64,000 bases of DNA from Labilibaculum manganireducens (GCF_002843385.1 NZ_MVDE01000013.1:1-64000); one strand, 5' to 3'. Shown: positions 1 to 9,232, counted from the stretch's first letter. The notes: generated from the sequence alone by a model not told the origin. Translations and numbers: made by a program.

Positions 1-166
1 TTTCCATGACGTCGTAATGGAAATAGCATGTGGGCTACAAAATTTGAGAGTTTCTATCAGACGATGGAAGTATCCGAAGTTAAAAACAAATAAACAAAAC
101 TATATTTCTAATTAGGAATAATGTCTAATAACCGAAGATCTGATCGACTCGATTAACCGTGGGGGT

Positions 167-739
167 GTGCACAATGACAGGAAGGAGAAAGATGCGATAC
201 GCGACGCCGATGTGCGTGCCGTTTTTTATGAAGTTATGGCCAGGTGCAACCGCAGGGCAAGTGAAGATCAAAAAAAAGCTTTGCGGATTAAAAAAATACT
301 GGATCGGTTTGGAATAGAGATTACTGATTACACCTACATCAACGAAAGTGCGAGCATTAACGCCATGTTGATCGATTTAATGGCTCCTGAATTAGCCGAA
401 GAAAGAGCTTCGATACCCGATTTAAATGAATTACTTGCCAACCTGGAAGGCTCACAGGCCGATTTTAACTTATCGAATATACAATTGCTTGAAGATAGTA
501 TTGATCGTAAGAAAACAAAATCGGCAACAGTTCTGGCTAAAAACGTAAGAGATTTAATCAACAATGAGCTTTCGGTTTATCTTCAATCAATGGCAATGGC
601 AAAACCAAGCCAATACAAAGAATTTGCAGAATTGCTGCATACAATTATAAAGGACAATAATAATTCAGTAGCAGATCATTTGGCTGCAGTAAAGCGCAAA
701 AAGGAAAAGTTGCAGGCTCAAATAATACAAAAAGAGTAA
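167..739 (+). CDS. hypothetical charged helical protein
   Basis: I do not recognise this 190-residue protein. It is rich in Lys, Glu, Asp and Leu with few aromatic residues, has no signal peptide or membrane segment, and ends in a basic helix, which suggests a soluble, mostly helical cytoplasmic protein. The longest open frame starts at a GTG. The same frame stays open upstream to a TAA at 119-121, without an ATG, so either GTG is the real start or this is the 3' part of a gene broken upstream. The first 115 bases hold only short open frames (one ends at 91-93) that may be the tail of a neighbouring gene. It is followed after 70 bp by the uracil-DNA glycosylase gene on the same strand. The reading frame looks coding, but function is unknown. 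Confidence 0.55.
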   Translation: MHNDRKEKDAIRDADVRAVFYEVMARCNRRASEDQKKALRIKKILDRFGIEITDYTYINESASINAMLIDLMAPELAEERASIPDLNELLANLEGSQADFNLSNIQLLEDSIDRKKTKSATVLAKNVRDLINNELSVYLQSMAMAKPSQYKEFAELLHTIIKDNNNSVADHLAAVKRKKEKLQAQIIQKE

Positions 740-809
740 AACTATCTTCCTGCTCTAGTCTTATTTTTAAATATTTGTATCAGAATCAAACCTCTTAATA
801 TAAATACAT

Positions 810-1373
810 ATGCTTGAATGGGAAGAATTAATTCAGGAATGTGAAAATTGCACCAAATGTGAGCTCGGCAAAACGAGACACAAAGTAGTAATTGGTACAG
901 GCAACCGAAATGCCCGGCTAATGTTCATTGGCGAAGGCCCAGGACAACAGGAAGATGAAACTGGTGTACCCTTTGTAGGAAAAGCCGGACAACTCTTTGA
1001 TAAAATATTACAGGCAATAGATCTAAAAAGAGAAGATGTTTATATTGCCAATGTTGTTAAATGCCGGCCTCCCAATAACCGGGATCCGGAAGAAAATGAG
1101 AAAAAAACATGTCTCCCTTACCTGCGAAATCAAGTACGGCTAATTCGTCCGAAAATTGTCGTTTGCTTAGGGAGAATTGCAGCTCAGGAAATCATTGATT
1201 CATCCTTCAGAATTACACGTGAAAGAGGAGTCTGGTTCGAACGAAAAGGCTTCTTGATTACTGCTGTTTATCATCCTTCGGCTCTTCTTAGAGATCCCGC
1301 GAAAAAACAAGTCACCTGGAAAGATTTTAAAGAAATAAGGCGCAGATACGATCTACTTGCCACCATAAAATAA
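810..1373 (+). CDS. family 4 uracil-DNA glycosylase (4Fe-4S)
   Basis: Removes uracil from DNA at the start of base excision repair in the cytoplasm. Cys14, Cys17, Cys85 and Cys101 are placed like the four ligands of the iron-sulfur cluster in family 4 enzymes. The uracil-binding motif GEGPGQQEDE is at 41-50, followed by the family sequence VPFVGKAGQLFD. KCRPPNNRDP lies around 84-93, and the second active-site motif HPSALLR is at 155-161. At 187 residues it is close to the usual family length of about 190-220. The ATG at 810 opens directly onto the first Cys cluster, so the start is convincing. It stands alone between an unknown gene and a 350 bp gap. Family assignment is firm; substrate breadth cannot be judged. 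Confidence 0.93.
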   Translation: MLEWEELIQECENCTKCELGKTRHKVVIGTGNRNARLMFIGEGPGQQEDETGVPFVGKAGQLFDKILQAIDLKREDVYIANVVKCRPPNNRDPEENEKKTCLPYLRNQVRLIRPKIVVCLGRIAAQEIIDSSFRITRERGVWFERKGFLITAVYHPSALLRDPAKKQVTWKDFKEIRRRYDLLATIK

Positions 1374-1450
1374 TTCACATGATTCACAATTTTAATTTCA
1401 CTGTCAAAACTTCTTGAATTAAAAAATCTGCTGTTGGGTTCCTTACTTTC

Positions 1451-1493
1451 TTGTGTAGACTTATTCTACACAACTGTCTCCAATTCTACACAA
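1451..1493. promoter_or_regulatory. inverted and direct repeat, possible operator
   Basis: In the 347 bp gap after the glycosylase gene, TTGTGTAGA (1451-1459) is followed after 5 bp by its perfect inverted copy TCTACACAA (1465-1473). The second arm occurs again at 1485-1493, exactly 20 bp further on, so two identical half-sites lie on the same face of the helix. This looks like a regulator binding site for the lipoprotein gene starting 228 bp downstream. No known regulator could be matched. The rest of the gap is AT-rich and shows nothing else. Confidence 0.4.
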
Positions 1494-1720
1494 AATGAAT
1501 TTAAATTTTTCTTTAAAATAATTTTACCCCACCCAAAACAAAGAATCTTATCTCTTAATTTTCAAGACATTACACCTCATGCTTTAGGAGTAACAAACCA
1601 AATAAAGTGAATTGGTATCCTATTTGCATAAGTAACTAACGTTAATTTAAAATGATTCTTTAAATCAATCTAAGTTGGTTTTATATTGATTTCAAAAACT
1701 TATAATTTAAATTTTTAGAT

Positions 1721-2833
1721 ATGAAACGAAACATTATTGCCGTTGGTGCATTATTATTTTTTTCTGCAGTTCTTTTTAGCTGTTCAGACAATTCAGATAA
1801 TAATCCGGAGAAAGGACTTTCTTTAGAGCAATCTTTAAAAGAAAAGACTGTTAGTTTAAGTACTGCTGTTGATGAAATTACCAGCTCGAAAGGATTTGAT
1901 ATCATCACAATGAACGATCCAACTACCAAAACTGGTGTAGAAGGAGAAGACGATACCAGATTTTCTGCAAACATCACTCTTGATGATGTAAAAGGTGTTT
2001 ACGAATACAGTGCCGCAATACCTGCTGCAACCACCGAAACAAAAATGGGTTATAACTCAAAGTTTGAAAAAACAGGCGACAGTGAAAATTTCGTTGTTAA
2101 ATTGCCTAAAGAAAAAGCCGGTAATCCTTGGAAACTGTACATGGCAGAAGATGGTGACAGCGCATTGGTAAACGATTTTGTGATCACTACAACTCAGTAC
2201 AACTATTCATTTTCTGCGGGAGAAGGATTTAGCTTTGATTATCTTTTAAATTCAGCTATTGAGGTGGATAGTGTTCCTGCTGGTGAATTATTCGTTGATT
2301 GGTCTATAAACAACAATCTAAACTTTGAGTACGAATCTAAATTTTCATTTACTGATGATTACTCTGTAGGTATTAAATTCTCACACGGAGATACTGTTTC
2401 TTATGCCTACAACCTTAAAAACGGGGAAGATGTTCTTTTTAAAGAAGAAATGCAATTCACAAAAGGAGATAGTACAAACAGCAGAGCCTACGAATACAAA
2501 CTGACAATCGGAATTATCGAGATTGTTAAGAATTCAACCAGCGATTCGTACATGGTATACCGAGATGGTGTTTTAGAGGAAGGTGCTGTTATTGAAGTAA
2601 TCAACAACAGTGGAGAATCAACCGAAGCTGACGCTGTATTCTGTAGAAAAGGCCGTGATTTAAAGATTACTTTTGCTGATGATTCAGTTGTTGTTCTTTC
2701 GGAACTATTAGGACAGGATACCCGCGATAAAATGGCTGAGATTTTCAGCTCGATGTACGACATGTATTTCGTGAATCACGTGGTTAATAAAGTAGCTCAC
2801 GAAGCATATTATATGAATCAGGCAGGCAGCTAA
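1721..2833 (+). CDS. hypothetical lipoprotein
   Basis: A 370-residue envelope protein of unknown function. The N-terminus has a lysine, a hydrophobic stretch and a lipobox ending LFSC, so Cys21 should be lipidated. It is followed by an Asn/Asp/Ser-rich linker as in surface-exposed Bacteroidota lipoproteins. The body is acidic and rich in alternating beta-type segments (many Phe, Tyr, Ser, Val), with no catalytic motif I can name. The gene is monocistronic: a long leader with a palindrome lies upstream and a strong terminator directly downstream at 2855-2881. The downstream RlpA gene begins just beyond that terminator. I could not relate it to a named family. Confidence 0.8.
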   Translation: MKRNIIAVGALLFFSAVLFSCSDNSDNNPEKGLSLEQSLKEKTVSLSTAVDEITSSKGFDIITMNDPTTKTGVEGEDDTRFSANITLDDVKGVYEYSAAIPAATTETKMGYNSKFEKTGDSENFVVKLPKEKAGNPWKLYMAEDGDSALVNDFVITTTQYNYSFSAGEGFSFDYLLNSAIEVDSVPAGELFVDWSINNNLNFEYESKFSFTDDYSVGIKFSHGDTVSYAYNLKNGEDVLFKEEMQFTKGDSTNSRAYEYKLTIGIIEIVKNSTSDSYMVYRDGVLEEGAVIEVINNSGESTEADAVFCRKGRDLKITFADDSVVVLSELLGQDTRDKMAEIFSSMYDMYFVNHVVNKVAHEAYYMNQAGS

Positions 2834-2854
2834 TACCTGTTTAAACAATATTTG

Positions 2855-2881
2855 AATCCGGTCTAACGACCGGATTTTTTT
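2855..2881 (+). terminator. rho-independent terminator
   Basis: Stem AATCCGGTC / GACCGGATT with loop TAAC, followed by seven T. It ends the lipoprotein transcript and lies immediately upstream of the RlpA start. Confidence 0.88.
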
Positions 2882-2906
2882 GTATGAACTCAATAAATTT
2901 ACCAGC

Positions 2907-3347
2907 ATGATGTTCCGATTGTCTATACTAATTTGCTTCACCCTATTACAATTCAATTTGCATGCACAAAAAACACAAACAAGCATCGAAAAAGGGAAAG
3001 CGAGTTTCTATGCAGACAAATTTGAAGGAAAACGAACATCCTGCGGGGAAAGATATCATCACAAAAACTATACTGCAGCTCACAGAAGCCTTCCTTTTGG
3101 CACCTGGGTGAAAGTGGTTAATATGGACAATAAAAAGGCTGTAATCGTCAGAATTACCGACCGGGGGCCATTTATCAAAGGCCGGATCATAGATCTATCC
3201 AAATCGGCAATTAAAGAGATAGGCAATATCAATCAGGGAGTATTTTCCGTTTCGGTAGAAGTTTATCAGAAGGATCTGGATATGATTCCAATACAGTATA
3301 TTTTTAATCCAATACCAGAAAAGGAACAAATGCAGTTCGGCTTTTGA
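2907..3347 (+). CDS. rlpA: RlpA-like septal ring lytic transglycosylase
   Basis: Secreted protein with a double-psi beta-barrel domain of the RlpA family, which in other bacteria cleaves peptidoglycan lacking stem peptides, often at the division site. The domain begins with [19 protein letters not shown] and continues through [14 protein letters not shown] and the conserved ITDRGPF...RIIDLSKSA. The acidic residue and the DRGPF motif that build the active cleft are present. A signal peptide ending in LHAQ precedes it. A TTG start at 2880 would overlap the preceding terminator, so I prefer ATG 2907, which opens a normal signal peptide. It has no SPOR domain, as in many short Bacteroidota RlpA proteins. 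Whether the enzyme is active is not known for this group. Confidence 0.88.
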   Translation: MMFRLSILICFTLLQFNLHAQKTQTSIEKGKASFYADKFEGKRTSCGERYHHKNYTAAHRSLPFGTWVKVVNMDNKKAVIVRITDRGPFIKGRIIDLSKSAIKEIGNINQGVFSVSVEVYQKDLDMIPIQYIFNPIPEKEQMQFGF

Positions 3348-3357
3348 ATAAAGCCAC

Positions 3358-3878
3358 GGTGCGATGCACCTTAAAAAGATAAACTCACGATATAACTACA
3401 AAAACTGCGCGACTCTGTCGCTTAAAAACTTCAATCAGCCTATAAATCTACCATAAGCATTTTGGTACAAAGCACCGAAGCAAGCTTAGCTTACCTATTA
3501 TCATCGCAAAAAAAAACAATCAAATCAAAAACCTCGGTGCTCTGCACCTTAAAAAATCAAACTTACGATATGCTACAAAGACTGCGCGACTCTGTCGCTT
3601 AAAAAAACCAATTACACAATTTTGTTATTAAAGTGCAAAGCATTTTGGTATTTGTAGTATAAAGCGGTTGATGAAATGAAACAGGTGCAGAGCACCATAG
3701 TATTTGTAGAATTATTCGCGTGTAACTATTTTAGGTGCAGAGCACCGAAGCCAAACTGCGTTGCACATTTAAACCTAATTCCCAAATTTACGACACAAAC
3801 TGCGCGCCCCTGTCGCTTAAGAAATTCAATCAATCCAAAAAATCAAGTAAAGCATATATTTTGGTGCAGAGCACAAGC
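3358..3878. repeat. REP-like hairpin block, left copy
   Basis: Non-coding block built from 13-base hairpins with 5 bp stems and mostly three-base TCT/AGA loops. GGTGC-TCT-GCACC type: 3358-3370 (GAT loop), 3536-3548, 3684-3696, 3734-3746, and a partial copy at 3863. GCGAC-TCT-GTCGC type: 3409-3421 and 3586-3598. An imperfect GGTAC-AAA-GCACC is at 3464-3476. The two types alternate, joined by AT-rich spacers. About 350 bp of it (roughly 3361-3712) is repeated nearly base for base at 4437-4785, on the other side of the transposase gene. Short open frames here are by-products of the repeat. Confidence 0.85.
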
Positions 3879-3888
3879 AAACTTGATA

Positions 3889-4362
3889 TTAATCCATCTC
3901 TGCATCTAAAAAATCAAACAAATATTTCACATCAAAAGTGACACTATTTTTTGCAAGAATATCTAAATATTCCTCTTTAAACGACTTCTTCTCATGATGA
4001 GCCTCCTGATTAAGAATATAGTTTACAACAGAATCAATCTGCGATTGGGAATGTGAAAAACATCCATAACCTTTCTGCCAACTAAAATCAAATGGAGTTA
4101 ATCGGTTTACCTTAATCCATTTATTAGAGGAAGTTTTAATTTTCTCCACAAGTTCTGGAATTAATTGATTCATATTGTAGCCAATAAAAATATGAATATG
4201 ATCGGGCATTGTACCAATCGACAACAATTTGTGACCCTCCCCTTGAATAATACCTGTAATGTACTTTTCCAAACTTTCTTTCCAGTTTTTACTTATGAGT
4301 GAATCGCGGTTCTTTACTGCAAAAACCATATGCAGATAGCATTGAGTGTAGGTATTAGCCAT
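3889..4362 (-). CDS. Y1 transposase, IS200/REP-associated (RAYT) type
   Basis: A 157-residue single-strand DNA nuclease/transposase of the HUH family. The metal-binding HIH motif is at 55-57 inside MPDHIHIFIG. The candidate nucleophile Tyr115 lies in the helix VVNYILNQE, followed by HH at 122-123, as in TnpA/RAYT proteins. The N-terminal YTQCYLHMVFAVK and the F-WQKGYGCFSHS segment are typical of Bacteroidota members. The length suits a complete protein. It lies between two blocks of short hairpins, the arrangement expected for a RAYT that acts on REP-like palindromes. Cleavage of these hairpins by this protein is inference. No TnpB-like accessory gene is present. Confidence 0.9.
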   Translation of the reverse strand: MANTYTQCYLHMVFAVKNRDSLISKNWKESLEKYITGIIQGEGHKLLSIGTMPDHIHIFIGYNMNQLIPELVEKIKTSSNKWIKVNRLTPFDFSWQKGYGCFSHSQSQIDSVVNYILNQEAHHEKKSFKEEYLDILAKNSVTFDVKYLFDFLDAEMD

Positions 4363-4433
4363 AAATTATAATTTTTAATTATGATGTTGTTAAATTTACA
4401 TTTATCAATCTTAATAATCAAAATAAATGCTGC

Positions 4434-4826
4434 GGTGCTCTGCACCTTAAAAAATCAAACTTACGATATGCTGCAAAGACTGCGCGACTCTGTCGCTTAA
4501 AAACTTCAATCAGCCTCTAAATCTACCATAAGCATTTTGGTACAAAGCACCGAAGCAAGCTTAGCTTACCTATTATCATCGCAAAAAAACAATCAAATCA
4601 AAAACCTCGGTGCTCTGCACCTTAAAAAATCAAACTTACGATATGCTGCAAAGACTACGCGACTCTGTCGCTTAAAAAACCAATTACACAATTTTGTTGT
4701 TAAAGTTCAAAGCTCTTTGGTGTTTGTAGTATAAAGCGGTTGATGAAATGAAACAGGTGCAGAGCACCATAGTATTTGTAGAATTTACAGCACAATGTAT
4801 ATGTAATGATTTAGGTACAGCGTACC
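4434..4826. repeat. REP-like hairpin block, right copy
   Basis: Second copy of the hairpin block, in direct orientation to the left one. GGTGC-TCT-GCACC lies at 4434-4446, 4609-4621 and 4756-4768 (AGA loop). GCGAC-TCT-GTCGC is at 4484-4496 and 4659-4671, with the imperfect GGTAC-AAA-GCACC at 4539-4551. The offset to the left block is 1072-1075 bp throughout, so the whole block was copied together. A variant with a changed but still perfect stem, GGTAC-AGC-GTACC, closes it at 4814-4826: both arms changed together, which argues that the hairpin itself is maintained. Confidence 0.85.
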
Positions 4827-4864
4827 GAAGTCTTAGATTTAATATCCTCCCGCTAATTCTAAAT

Positions 4865-4898
4865 ACAAAAAAAGAGCGTCACCCTTAGGTAACGCTCT
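4865..4898 (-). terminator. terminator of the sdh/frd operon
   Basis: On the minus strand, AGAGCGTTACC pairs with GGGTGACGCTCT around a short loop and is followed by a run of seven T. It lies 24 bp past the iron-sulfur subunit stop codon. Confidence 0.85.
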
Positions 4899-4921
4899 CT
4901 ATATTTGGATTACAGTCTAAA

Positions 4922-5683
4922 TTAATCCTTAATTTTTGCTGTTAAGAACTCACGGTTCAAACGAGCAATATTTGCAATAGAAATTCCCTTAGGACATTCT
5001 ACCTCACAAGCTCCGGTATTGGTACAGTTACCAAATCCCATCTCATCCATTTTTGCAACCATGCTTTTTGCACGACGAGCTGCTTCAACACGACCTTGTG
5101 GAAGTTTTGCAAGGTGAGATACCTTAGCAGAAACAAACAACATTGCCGATGAGTTTTTACAAGTTGCAACACAAGCACCACAACCAATACAAGCAGCAGC
5201 ATCCATTGCTTCCTCAGCATCATCCTGAGAAATTAAAATTGCATTACCATCAGGTACACCACCAGTATTAACTGAAATGTATCCACCCGACTGAAGAATT
5301 TTCTCGAATGCAGTACGGTCTACAATTAAATCTTTGATTACCGGAAATGCTCCGGCTCTCCAAGGCTCTATTGTAATGGTTGCGCCATCTTCGAATTTAC
5401 GCATGTGCAACTGACAAGTAGTAATGTCATCATCTGGTCCATGAGCACGTCCATCAATGAACAAGCTGCACATTCCGCAGATACCTTCTCTACAATCGTG
5501 ATCAAAAGCAATTGGCTCTGTACCACCATTAACCAACTCTTCATTCAGGATGTCAAGCATCTCCAAAAATGAAGTTCCGGTTGAAATATCATTAATTTTG
5601 TAAGTCTCAAACTTACCTTGGGCTTTAGCATTCTTCTGACGCCAAACCTTTATTGTTAATTCTTTTAATATCTTGTCTGCCAT
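4922..5683 (-). CDS. sdhB: succinate dehydrogenase/fumarate reductase iron-sulfur subunit
   Basis: Electron-transfer subunit of respiratory complex II, relaying electrons between the flavoprotein and the membrane cytochrome. Cys64, Cys69, Cys72 and Cys90 hold the [2Fe-2S] centre (CREGICGMC). The second domain has [11 protein letters not shown] (Cys165, 168, 171, 175) and a third set Cys220, Cys226, Cys230 ([14 protein letters not shown]) for the [4Fe-4S] and [3Fe-4S] centres. The 253-residue length is usual for the Bacteroidota/epsilon type. It is the last gene of the minus-strand operon. The A and B genes, normally adjacent, are separated here by a four-helix-bundle gene. Sequence alone does not decide between succinate oxidation and fumarate reduction; in Bacteroidota the enzyme often works as fumarate reductase. 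Confidence 0.95.
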   Translation of the reverse strand: MADKILKELTIKVWRQKNAKAQGKFETYKINDISTGTSFLEMLDILNEELVNGGTEPIAFDHDCREGICGMCSLFIDGRAHGPDDDITTCQLHMRKFEDGATITIEPWRAGAFPVIKDLIVDRTAFEKILQSGGYISVNTGGVPDGNAILISQDDAEEAMDAAACIGCGACVATCKNSSAMLFVSAKVSHLAKLPQGRVEAARRAKSMVAKMDEMGFGNCTNTGACEVECPKGISIANIARLNREFLTAKIKD

Positions 5684-5742
5684 TTTTTTTGGTATTGAGT
5701 AATTAGATTTTAGTAGATAGTACGTTAGTCAATTAGAACAGC

Positions 5743-6093
5743 TTATTTAAGACTTTCTTTTAATTTGAAAATCATTTTTTGAATCTCTTGAATTAATAGA
5801 TTAACCGCATTAAACTGCCCTCTTTGAATATAATTTAAATCGATAGATAGTATCAACAAGCTTTCCAGTTCATAAGAACTTCCGTTCGAAATATCCAAAA
5901 AACGTGCAAAGTCTGCATTTGTATTTCTCCCACAGCCTTCGGCAATGTTGGAGGGAATAGAAACAGCACATCTTCTTATTTGTGACACCATTCCAAATCG
6001 TTCATCAGAAGGTAATTCATTTGTTAAAATGTAGACTTCTTTTACCAAAGTTCTACTTTTTTGCCAAACAATTAAATCTTTAAAACGATTCAT
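5743..6093 (-). CDS. four-helix bundle protein (23S rRNA intervening-sequence family)
   Basis: A 116-residue all-helical protein of the S23/IVP family, recognisable from FKDLIVWQKSRTL near the start and SIPSNIAEGCGR-N-DFARFL in the middle, followed by ELE and long C-terminal helices. Members occur inside 23S rRNA intervening sequences and as scattered single genes; their function is not established. It sits between the flavoprotein and iron-sulfur genes of the sdh/frd operon, in the same direction, so it should be co-transcribed. GTAGATAGTA (5713-5722) downstream and TACTATCTAC (6138-6147) upstream form an inverted repeat around it, hinting that it arrived as a small mobile piece. Confidence 0.88.
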   Translation of the reverse strand: MNRFKDLIVWQKSRTLVKEVYILTNELPSDERFGMVSQIRRCAVSIPSNIAEGCGRNTNADFARFLDISNGSSYELESLLILSIDLNYIQRGQFNAVNLLIQEIQKMIFKLKESLK

Positions 6094-6164
6094 TTTTATT
6101 CAGTTTATATTTATTAGACTATGTACTAGTTACTAATTACTATCTACAAGTTACTATCTGCTGA

Positions 6165-8105
6165 TTACTTATATGACCTTTGAGTCAACTTAACGTTTTC
6201 AAAAACGAGCTCTTCCTTATGCAAGATTGGATCTTTACCTTCGCCTTGGAATTCCCATGCCGAAACATATGCAAAGTTCTCATCATTACGTTTAGCTTCA
6301 CCATCTTCAGTAGTTGATTCCTCACGATAGTGACCTCCACAAGATTCTTTACGATCCAGAGCATCGCGGGCCATCAATTCACCTAAATCGATAAAATCTT
6401 CTACACGACCGGCTTTTTCCAATTCAATGTTCATTGCATTGTAATCGCCTGTAATACGTAAATCTTTGTAGAAGTCTTCACGAAGCTTCTGAATTTCCTT
6501 AATCGCTAATTTCAGACCGTCTTCGTTACGAGCCATTCCAACATACTCCCACATGATGTTCCCCAAACGCTTGTGGAAAGAATCTACAGACTTGCTTCCT
6601 TTGATATTGTACAAACGAGTCATACGATCGGTAACCGCCTTTTCTTTCTTAACAAATTCCTGGTGATTTACATCGATACGTGGAACCTGAATCTCATCAG
6701 CTAAGTAATCTCCAATAGTGTATGGCAATACGAAATATCCGTCAGCCAAACCTTGCATCAAAGCAGAAGCTCCCAAACGGTTGGCTCCGTGATCAGAGAA
6801 GTTAGCCTCACCAATTGCGTAAAGACCCGGGATGTTAGTCATCAAGTTGTAATCAACCCAAACACCACCCATAGTGTAGTGAATAGCAGGGTAAATCTGC
6901 ATTGGTAATTCATAAGGATTCTGATCAGTAATCTTCTCATACATCTGAAACAAGTTACCATAACGAGCTTCGATAACATCCTTACCTAATCTTTCGATAG
7001 AATATTTAAAATCAAGATAAACCGCTTTACCTGTTTCGTTTACACCGAAACCTTCATCACATCTTTCTTTTGCTGCACGCGATGCAACATCACGGGGAAC
7101 CAGGTTACCATATGATGGATATCTTCTTTCCAAGTAGAAATCACGATCTTCTTCAGCAATATCGTTAGCTGTAATCTGACCTTTTTGCAACTTAACTGCA
7201 TCTTCCTTTTTCTTAGGAGTCCAAACTCGACCATCATTACGCAAAGATTCCGACATCAATGTCAGTTTTGATTGCTGTTCGCCGTGAATTGGAATACAGG
7301 TTGGGTGAATCTGCACATAACAAGGATTCGCGAAGCAAGCACCATTTTTGTAAGCCTGCCATGCAGCACCACCGTTACATCCCATAGCATTTGTCGACAA
7401 GAAGAATACATTACCGTATCCACCTGTTGCAATTACTACAGCATGAGCACCATGACGTTCGATTTCACCGGTAACCAAGTTACGGGTAATGATACCACGG
7501 GCTTTTCCTTCGATAATTACGATATCCAACAGCTCATTACGTTCGTGCATTTCAATTTTTCCTTGTCCGATCATACGATTCATAGAAGCGTAACAACCTA
7601 ACAACAACTGCTGTCCGGTTTGACCACGGGCATAGAAAGTACGGCTTACCAATACACCACCGAATGAACGGTTAGATAATGTTCCGCCATATTCGCGTGC
7701 AAAAGGTACCCCTTGAGCAACACACTGATCGATGATATCACCACTTACCTCAGCCAAACGATGAACGTTTGCCTCACGTGCACGGTAGTCACCACCTTTA
7801 ATTGTATCGTAAAATAAACGATGAACTGAATCGTTATCGTTCTGATAATTCTTTGCAGCGTTAATACCACCCTGAGCAGCAATAGAGTGAGCTCTACGAC
7901 CTGAATCCTGATAGCAAAATGCTTTTACATTGTATCCCATCTCTGCCATAGAAGCGGCAGCAGATCCACCGGCTAAACCAGTTCCTACAACGATAATATC
8001 TAATTTTCTCTTATTCGCAGGACTAACCACCTTGATGGCAGCTTTGTGGCTTGACCACTTTTCAGCTAATGGTCCGGCTGGAATTTTTGAGTTTAATACT
8101 GTCAT
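6165..8105 (-). CDS. sdhA: succinate dehydrogenase/fumarate reductase flavoprotein subunit
   Basis: Catalytic subunit of complex II, interconverting succinate and fumarate. The FAD-binding GTGLAGG is at 41-47. The flavin-attachment motif [11 protein letters not shown] places the covalently flavinylated His at 73. The [11 protein letters not shown] segment and the substrate-binding region with [12 protein letters not shown] and MGGVWVDY are present, as is the C-terminal [19 protein letters not shown] motif. The 646-residue length fits the Bacteroidota/Wolinella-like class. The gene follows the cytochrome b gene by 22 bp. The gap to the next sdh gene is enlarged by the inserted four-helix-bundle gene. 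Assignment is firm; the physiological direction is open. Confidence 0.96.
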   Translation of the reverse strand: MTVLNSKIPAGPLAEKWSSHKAAIKVVSPANKRKLDIIVVGTGLAGGSAAASMAEMGYNVKAFCYQDSGRRAHSIAAQGGINAAKNYQNDNDSVHRLFYDTIKGGDYRAREANVHRLAEVSGDIIDQCVAQGVPFAREYGGTLSNRSFGGVLVSRTFYARGQTGQQLLLGCYASMNRMIGQGKIEMHERNELLDIVIIEGKARGIITRNLVTGEIERHGAHAVVIATGGYGNVFFLSTNAMGCNGGAAWQAYKNGACFANPCYVQIHPTCIPIHGEQQSKLTLMSESLRNDGRVWTPKKKEDAVKLQKGQITANDIAEEDRDFYLERRYPSYGNLVPRDVASRAAKERCDEGFGVNETGKAVYLDFKYSIERLGKDVIEARYGNLFQMYEKITDQNPYELPMQIYPAIHYTMGGVWVDYNLMTNIPGLYAIGEANFSDHGANRLGASALMQGLADGYFVLPYTIGDYLADEIQVPRIDVNHQEFVKKEKAVTDRMTRLYNIKGSKSVDSFHKRLGNIMWEYVGMARNEDGLKLAIKEIQKLREDFYKDLRITGDYNAMNIELEKAGRVEDFIDLGELMARDALDRKESCGGHYREESTTEDGEAKRNDENFAYVSAWEFQGEGKDPILHKEELVFENVKLTQRSYK

Positions 8106-8127
8106 AACCGTTTTTTATTATTAGCAA

Positions 8128-8784
8128 TTAAGCAAAAAAGTGTAAATACAAAGGAATGATTGTGAATCCGGCTGCAACAAAAATTGCATAGATATAACCC
8201 ACTTTTTCCAATCTTGATCTCCAAAGCTTATTGCTTAAACCAACCGACTGAAAAGCTGACCAAAATCCGTGAGCCAGATGCATTCCCAACAAAATAGCAC
8301 CTACAACATAAAGTCCGGTATAAACCATTCCCAGCGAGCCATTTGTAAATAGATTTTTCACCAACTGATAATCATCGTGAACATTCCCTTCGATCTGAAT
8401 AGGAATAAAGAAATGCATTAAGTGCATTGCGATGAAAACCAAAACAAGACCACCCAAAACAAACATGTTTCGTGAAGACCAGGTACTGCTTTCTCCCAAA
8501 TTTTGAGAAGCATACTTCTGTGGACGAGCTTTCATGTTTTGGATGGTTAATATCATCGCATAAATAATATGGATAATGAAACCACCAAACAATACCGGCT
8601 GTAAACCAAAACGAATCACCGGCAAAGACATAAAATGTGCTCCGGCATTAAACAACTCTCCTGTGCTGTCAAACATTAAAAAGGAGTTCAATATCAGGTG
8701 TACTAAAATAAATAGCACAAGAAAAAGACCTGATAAACTCATTACCAACTTCTTCCCAATAGATGAACTTAAAAAACTGCTCAT
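8128..8784 (-). CDS. sdhC: succinate dehydrogenase/fumarate reductase cytochrome b subunit
   Basis: Membrane anchor of complex II, carrying haem b and exchanging electrons with the quinone pool. The 218-residue protein has five likely membrane helices (about 14-36, 57-80, 106-127, 153-175, 194-216). Histidines at 29, 72, 121/124 and 169/172 lie in or next to these helices, as expected for the two-haem, single-subunit anchor of the Wolinella/Bacteroidota type; no separate SdhD gene is present. It is the first gene of the operon sdhC-sdhA-(four-helix bundle)-sdhB. A good -7 element lies about 55 bp upstream. Which histidines bind haem was inferred from position only. Confidence 0.93.
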   Translation of the reverse strand: MSSFLSSSIGKKLVMSLSGLFLVLFILVHLILNSFLMFDSTGELFNAGAHFMSLPVIRFGLQPVLFGGFIIHIIYAMILTIQNMKARPQKYASQNLGESSTWSSRNMFVLGGLVLVFIAMHLMHFFIPIQIEGNVHDDYQLVKNLFTNGSLGMVYTGLYVVGAILLGMHLAHGFWSAFQSVGLSNKLWRSRLEKVGYIYAIFVAAGFTIIPLYLHFFA

Positions 8785-8838
8785 AAGTTTAAAGATTTAA
8801 TTAGACTGTTTCTTTGTAAGCTTTACTATATTAATTTG

Positions 8839-8868
8839 CAAATGTAAATGCTCCTGATTGATGAAACG
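8839..8868 (-). promoter_or_regulatory. putative sdh operon promoter
   Basis: On the minus strand TACATTTG (8846 to 8839) matches the Bacteroidota -7 consensus TAnnTTTG. Upstream only a TTTC is found near the expected TTTG position, so the -33 box is weak. The start would lie near 8832, giving a leader of about 48 bases. The rest of the 448 bp gap to 9233 is very AT-rich and shows no gene or strong hairpin. Confidence 0.45.
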
Positions 8869-9232
8869 ATATTTAGGAACATGTATAAATTATTTAGACT
8901 GATTCTACAACAAATTGATTTCTTAGGTTCATTATAAATTTCAAGATTTGAATCTATATATAATTCTAATTTAAAACCAATTACAGAATTAATTCATTAA
9001 TTATTTTCCGCTAAAGTCCGCAAGTTATCAAATATTTGTATGTTATAGAACAAGGTTTTGAGATATTGTTTTAATTTAGAATCCAGGATTTGTTCAGATG
9101 CTTAAATTTTAGTTCATAAAAAACACCTGATTTACAGTATCATTGAAAATAAAAAGACTAAAATTGTCTCATCTGCAAAACACACTTTAATAATCGAATA
9201 ACTAATATATATAATAAGTACAGAGTTATAAC

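Noticed and set aside
2880-2906. TTG start for RlpA
   Set aside because: It would lie in the tail of the preceding terminator; ATG 2907 gives a normal signal peptide.
4537-4734. Open frame across the hairpin repeats
   Set aside because: Its sequence is read from repeated hairpins and spacers; the left block copy gives no matching conserved protein, so it is a by-product of the repeat.
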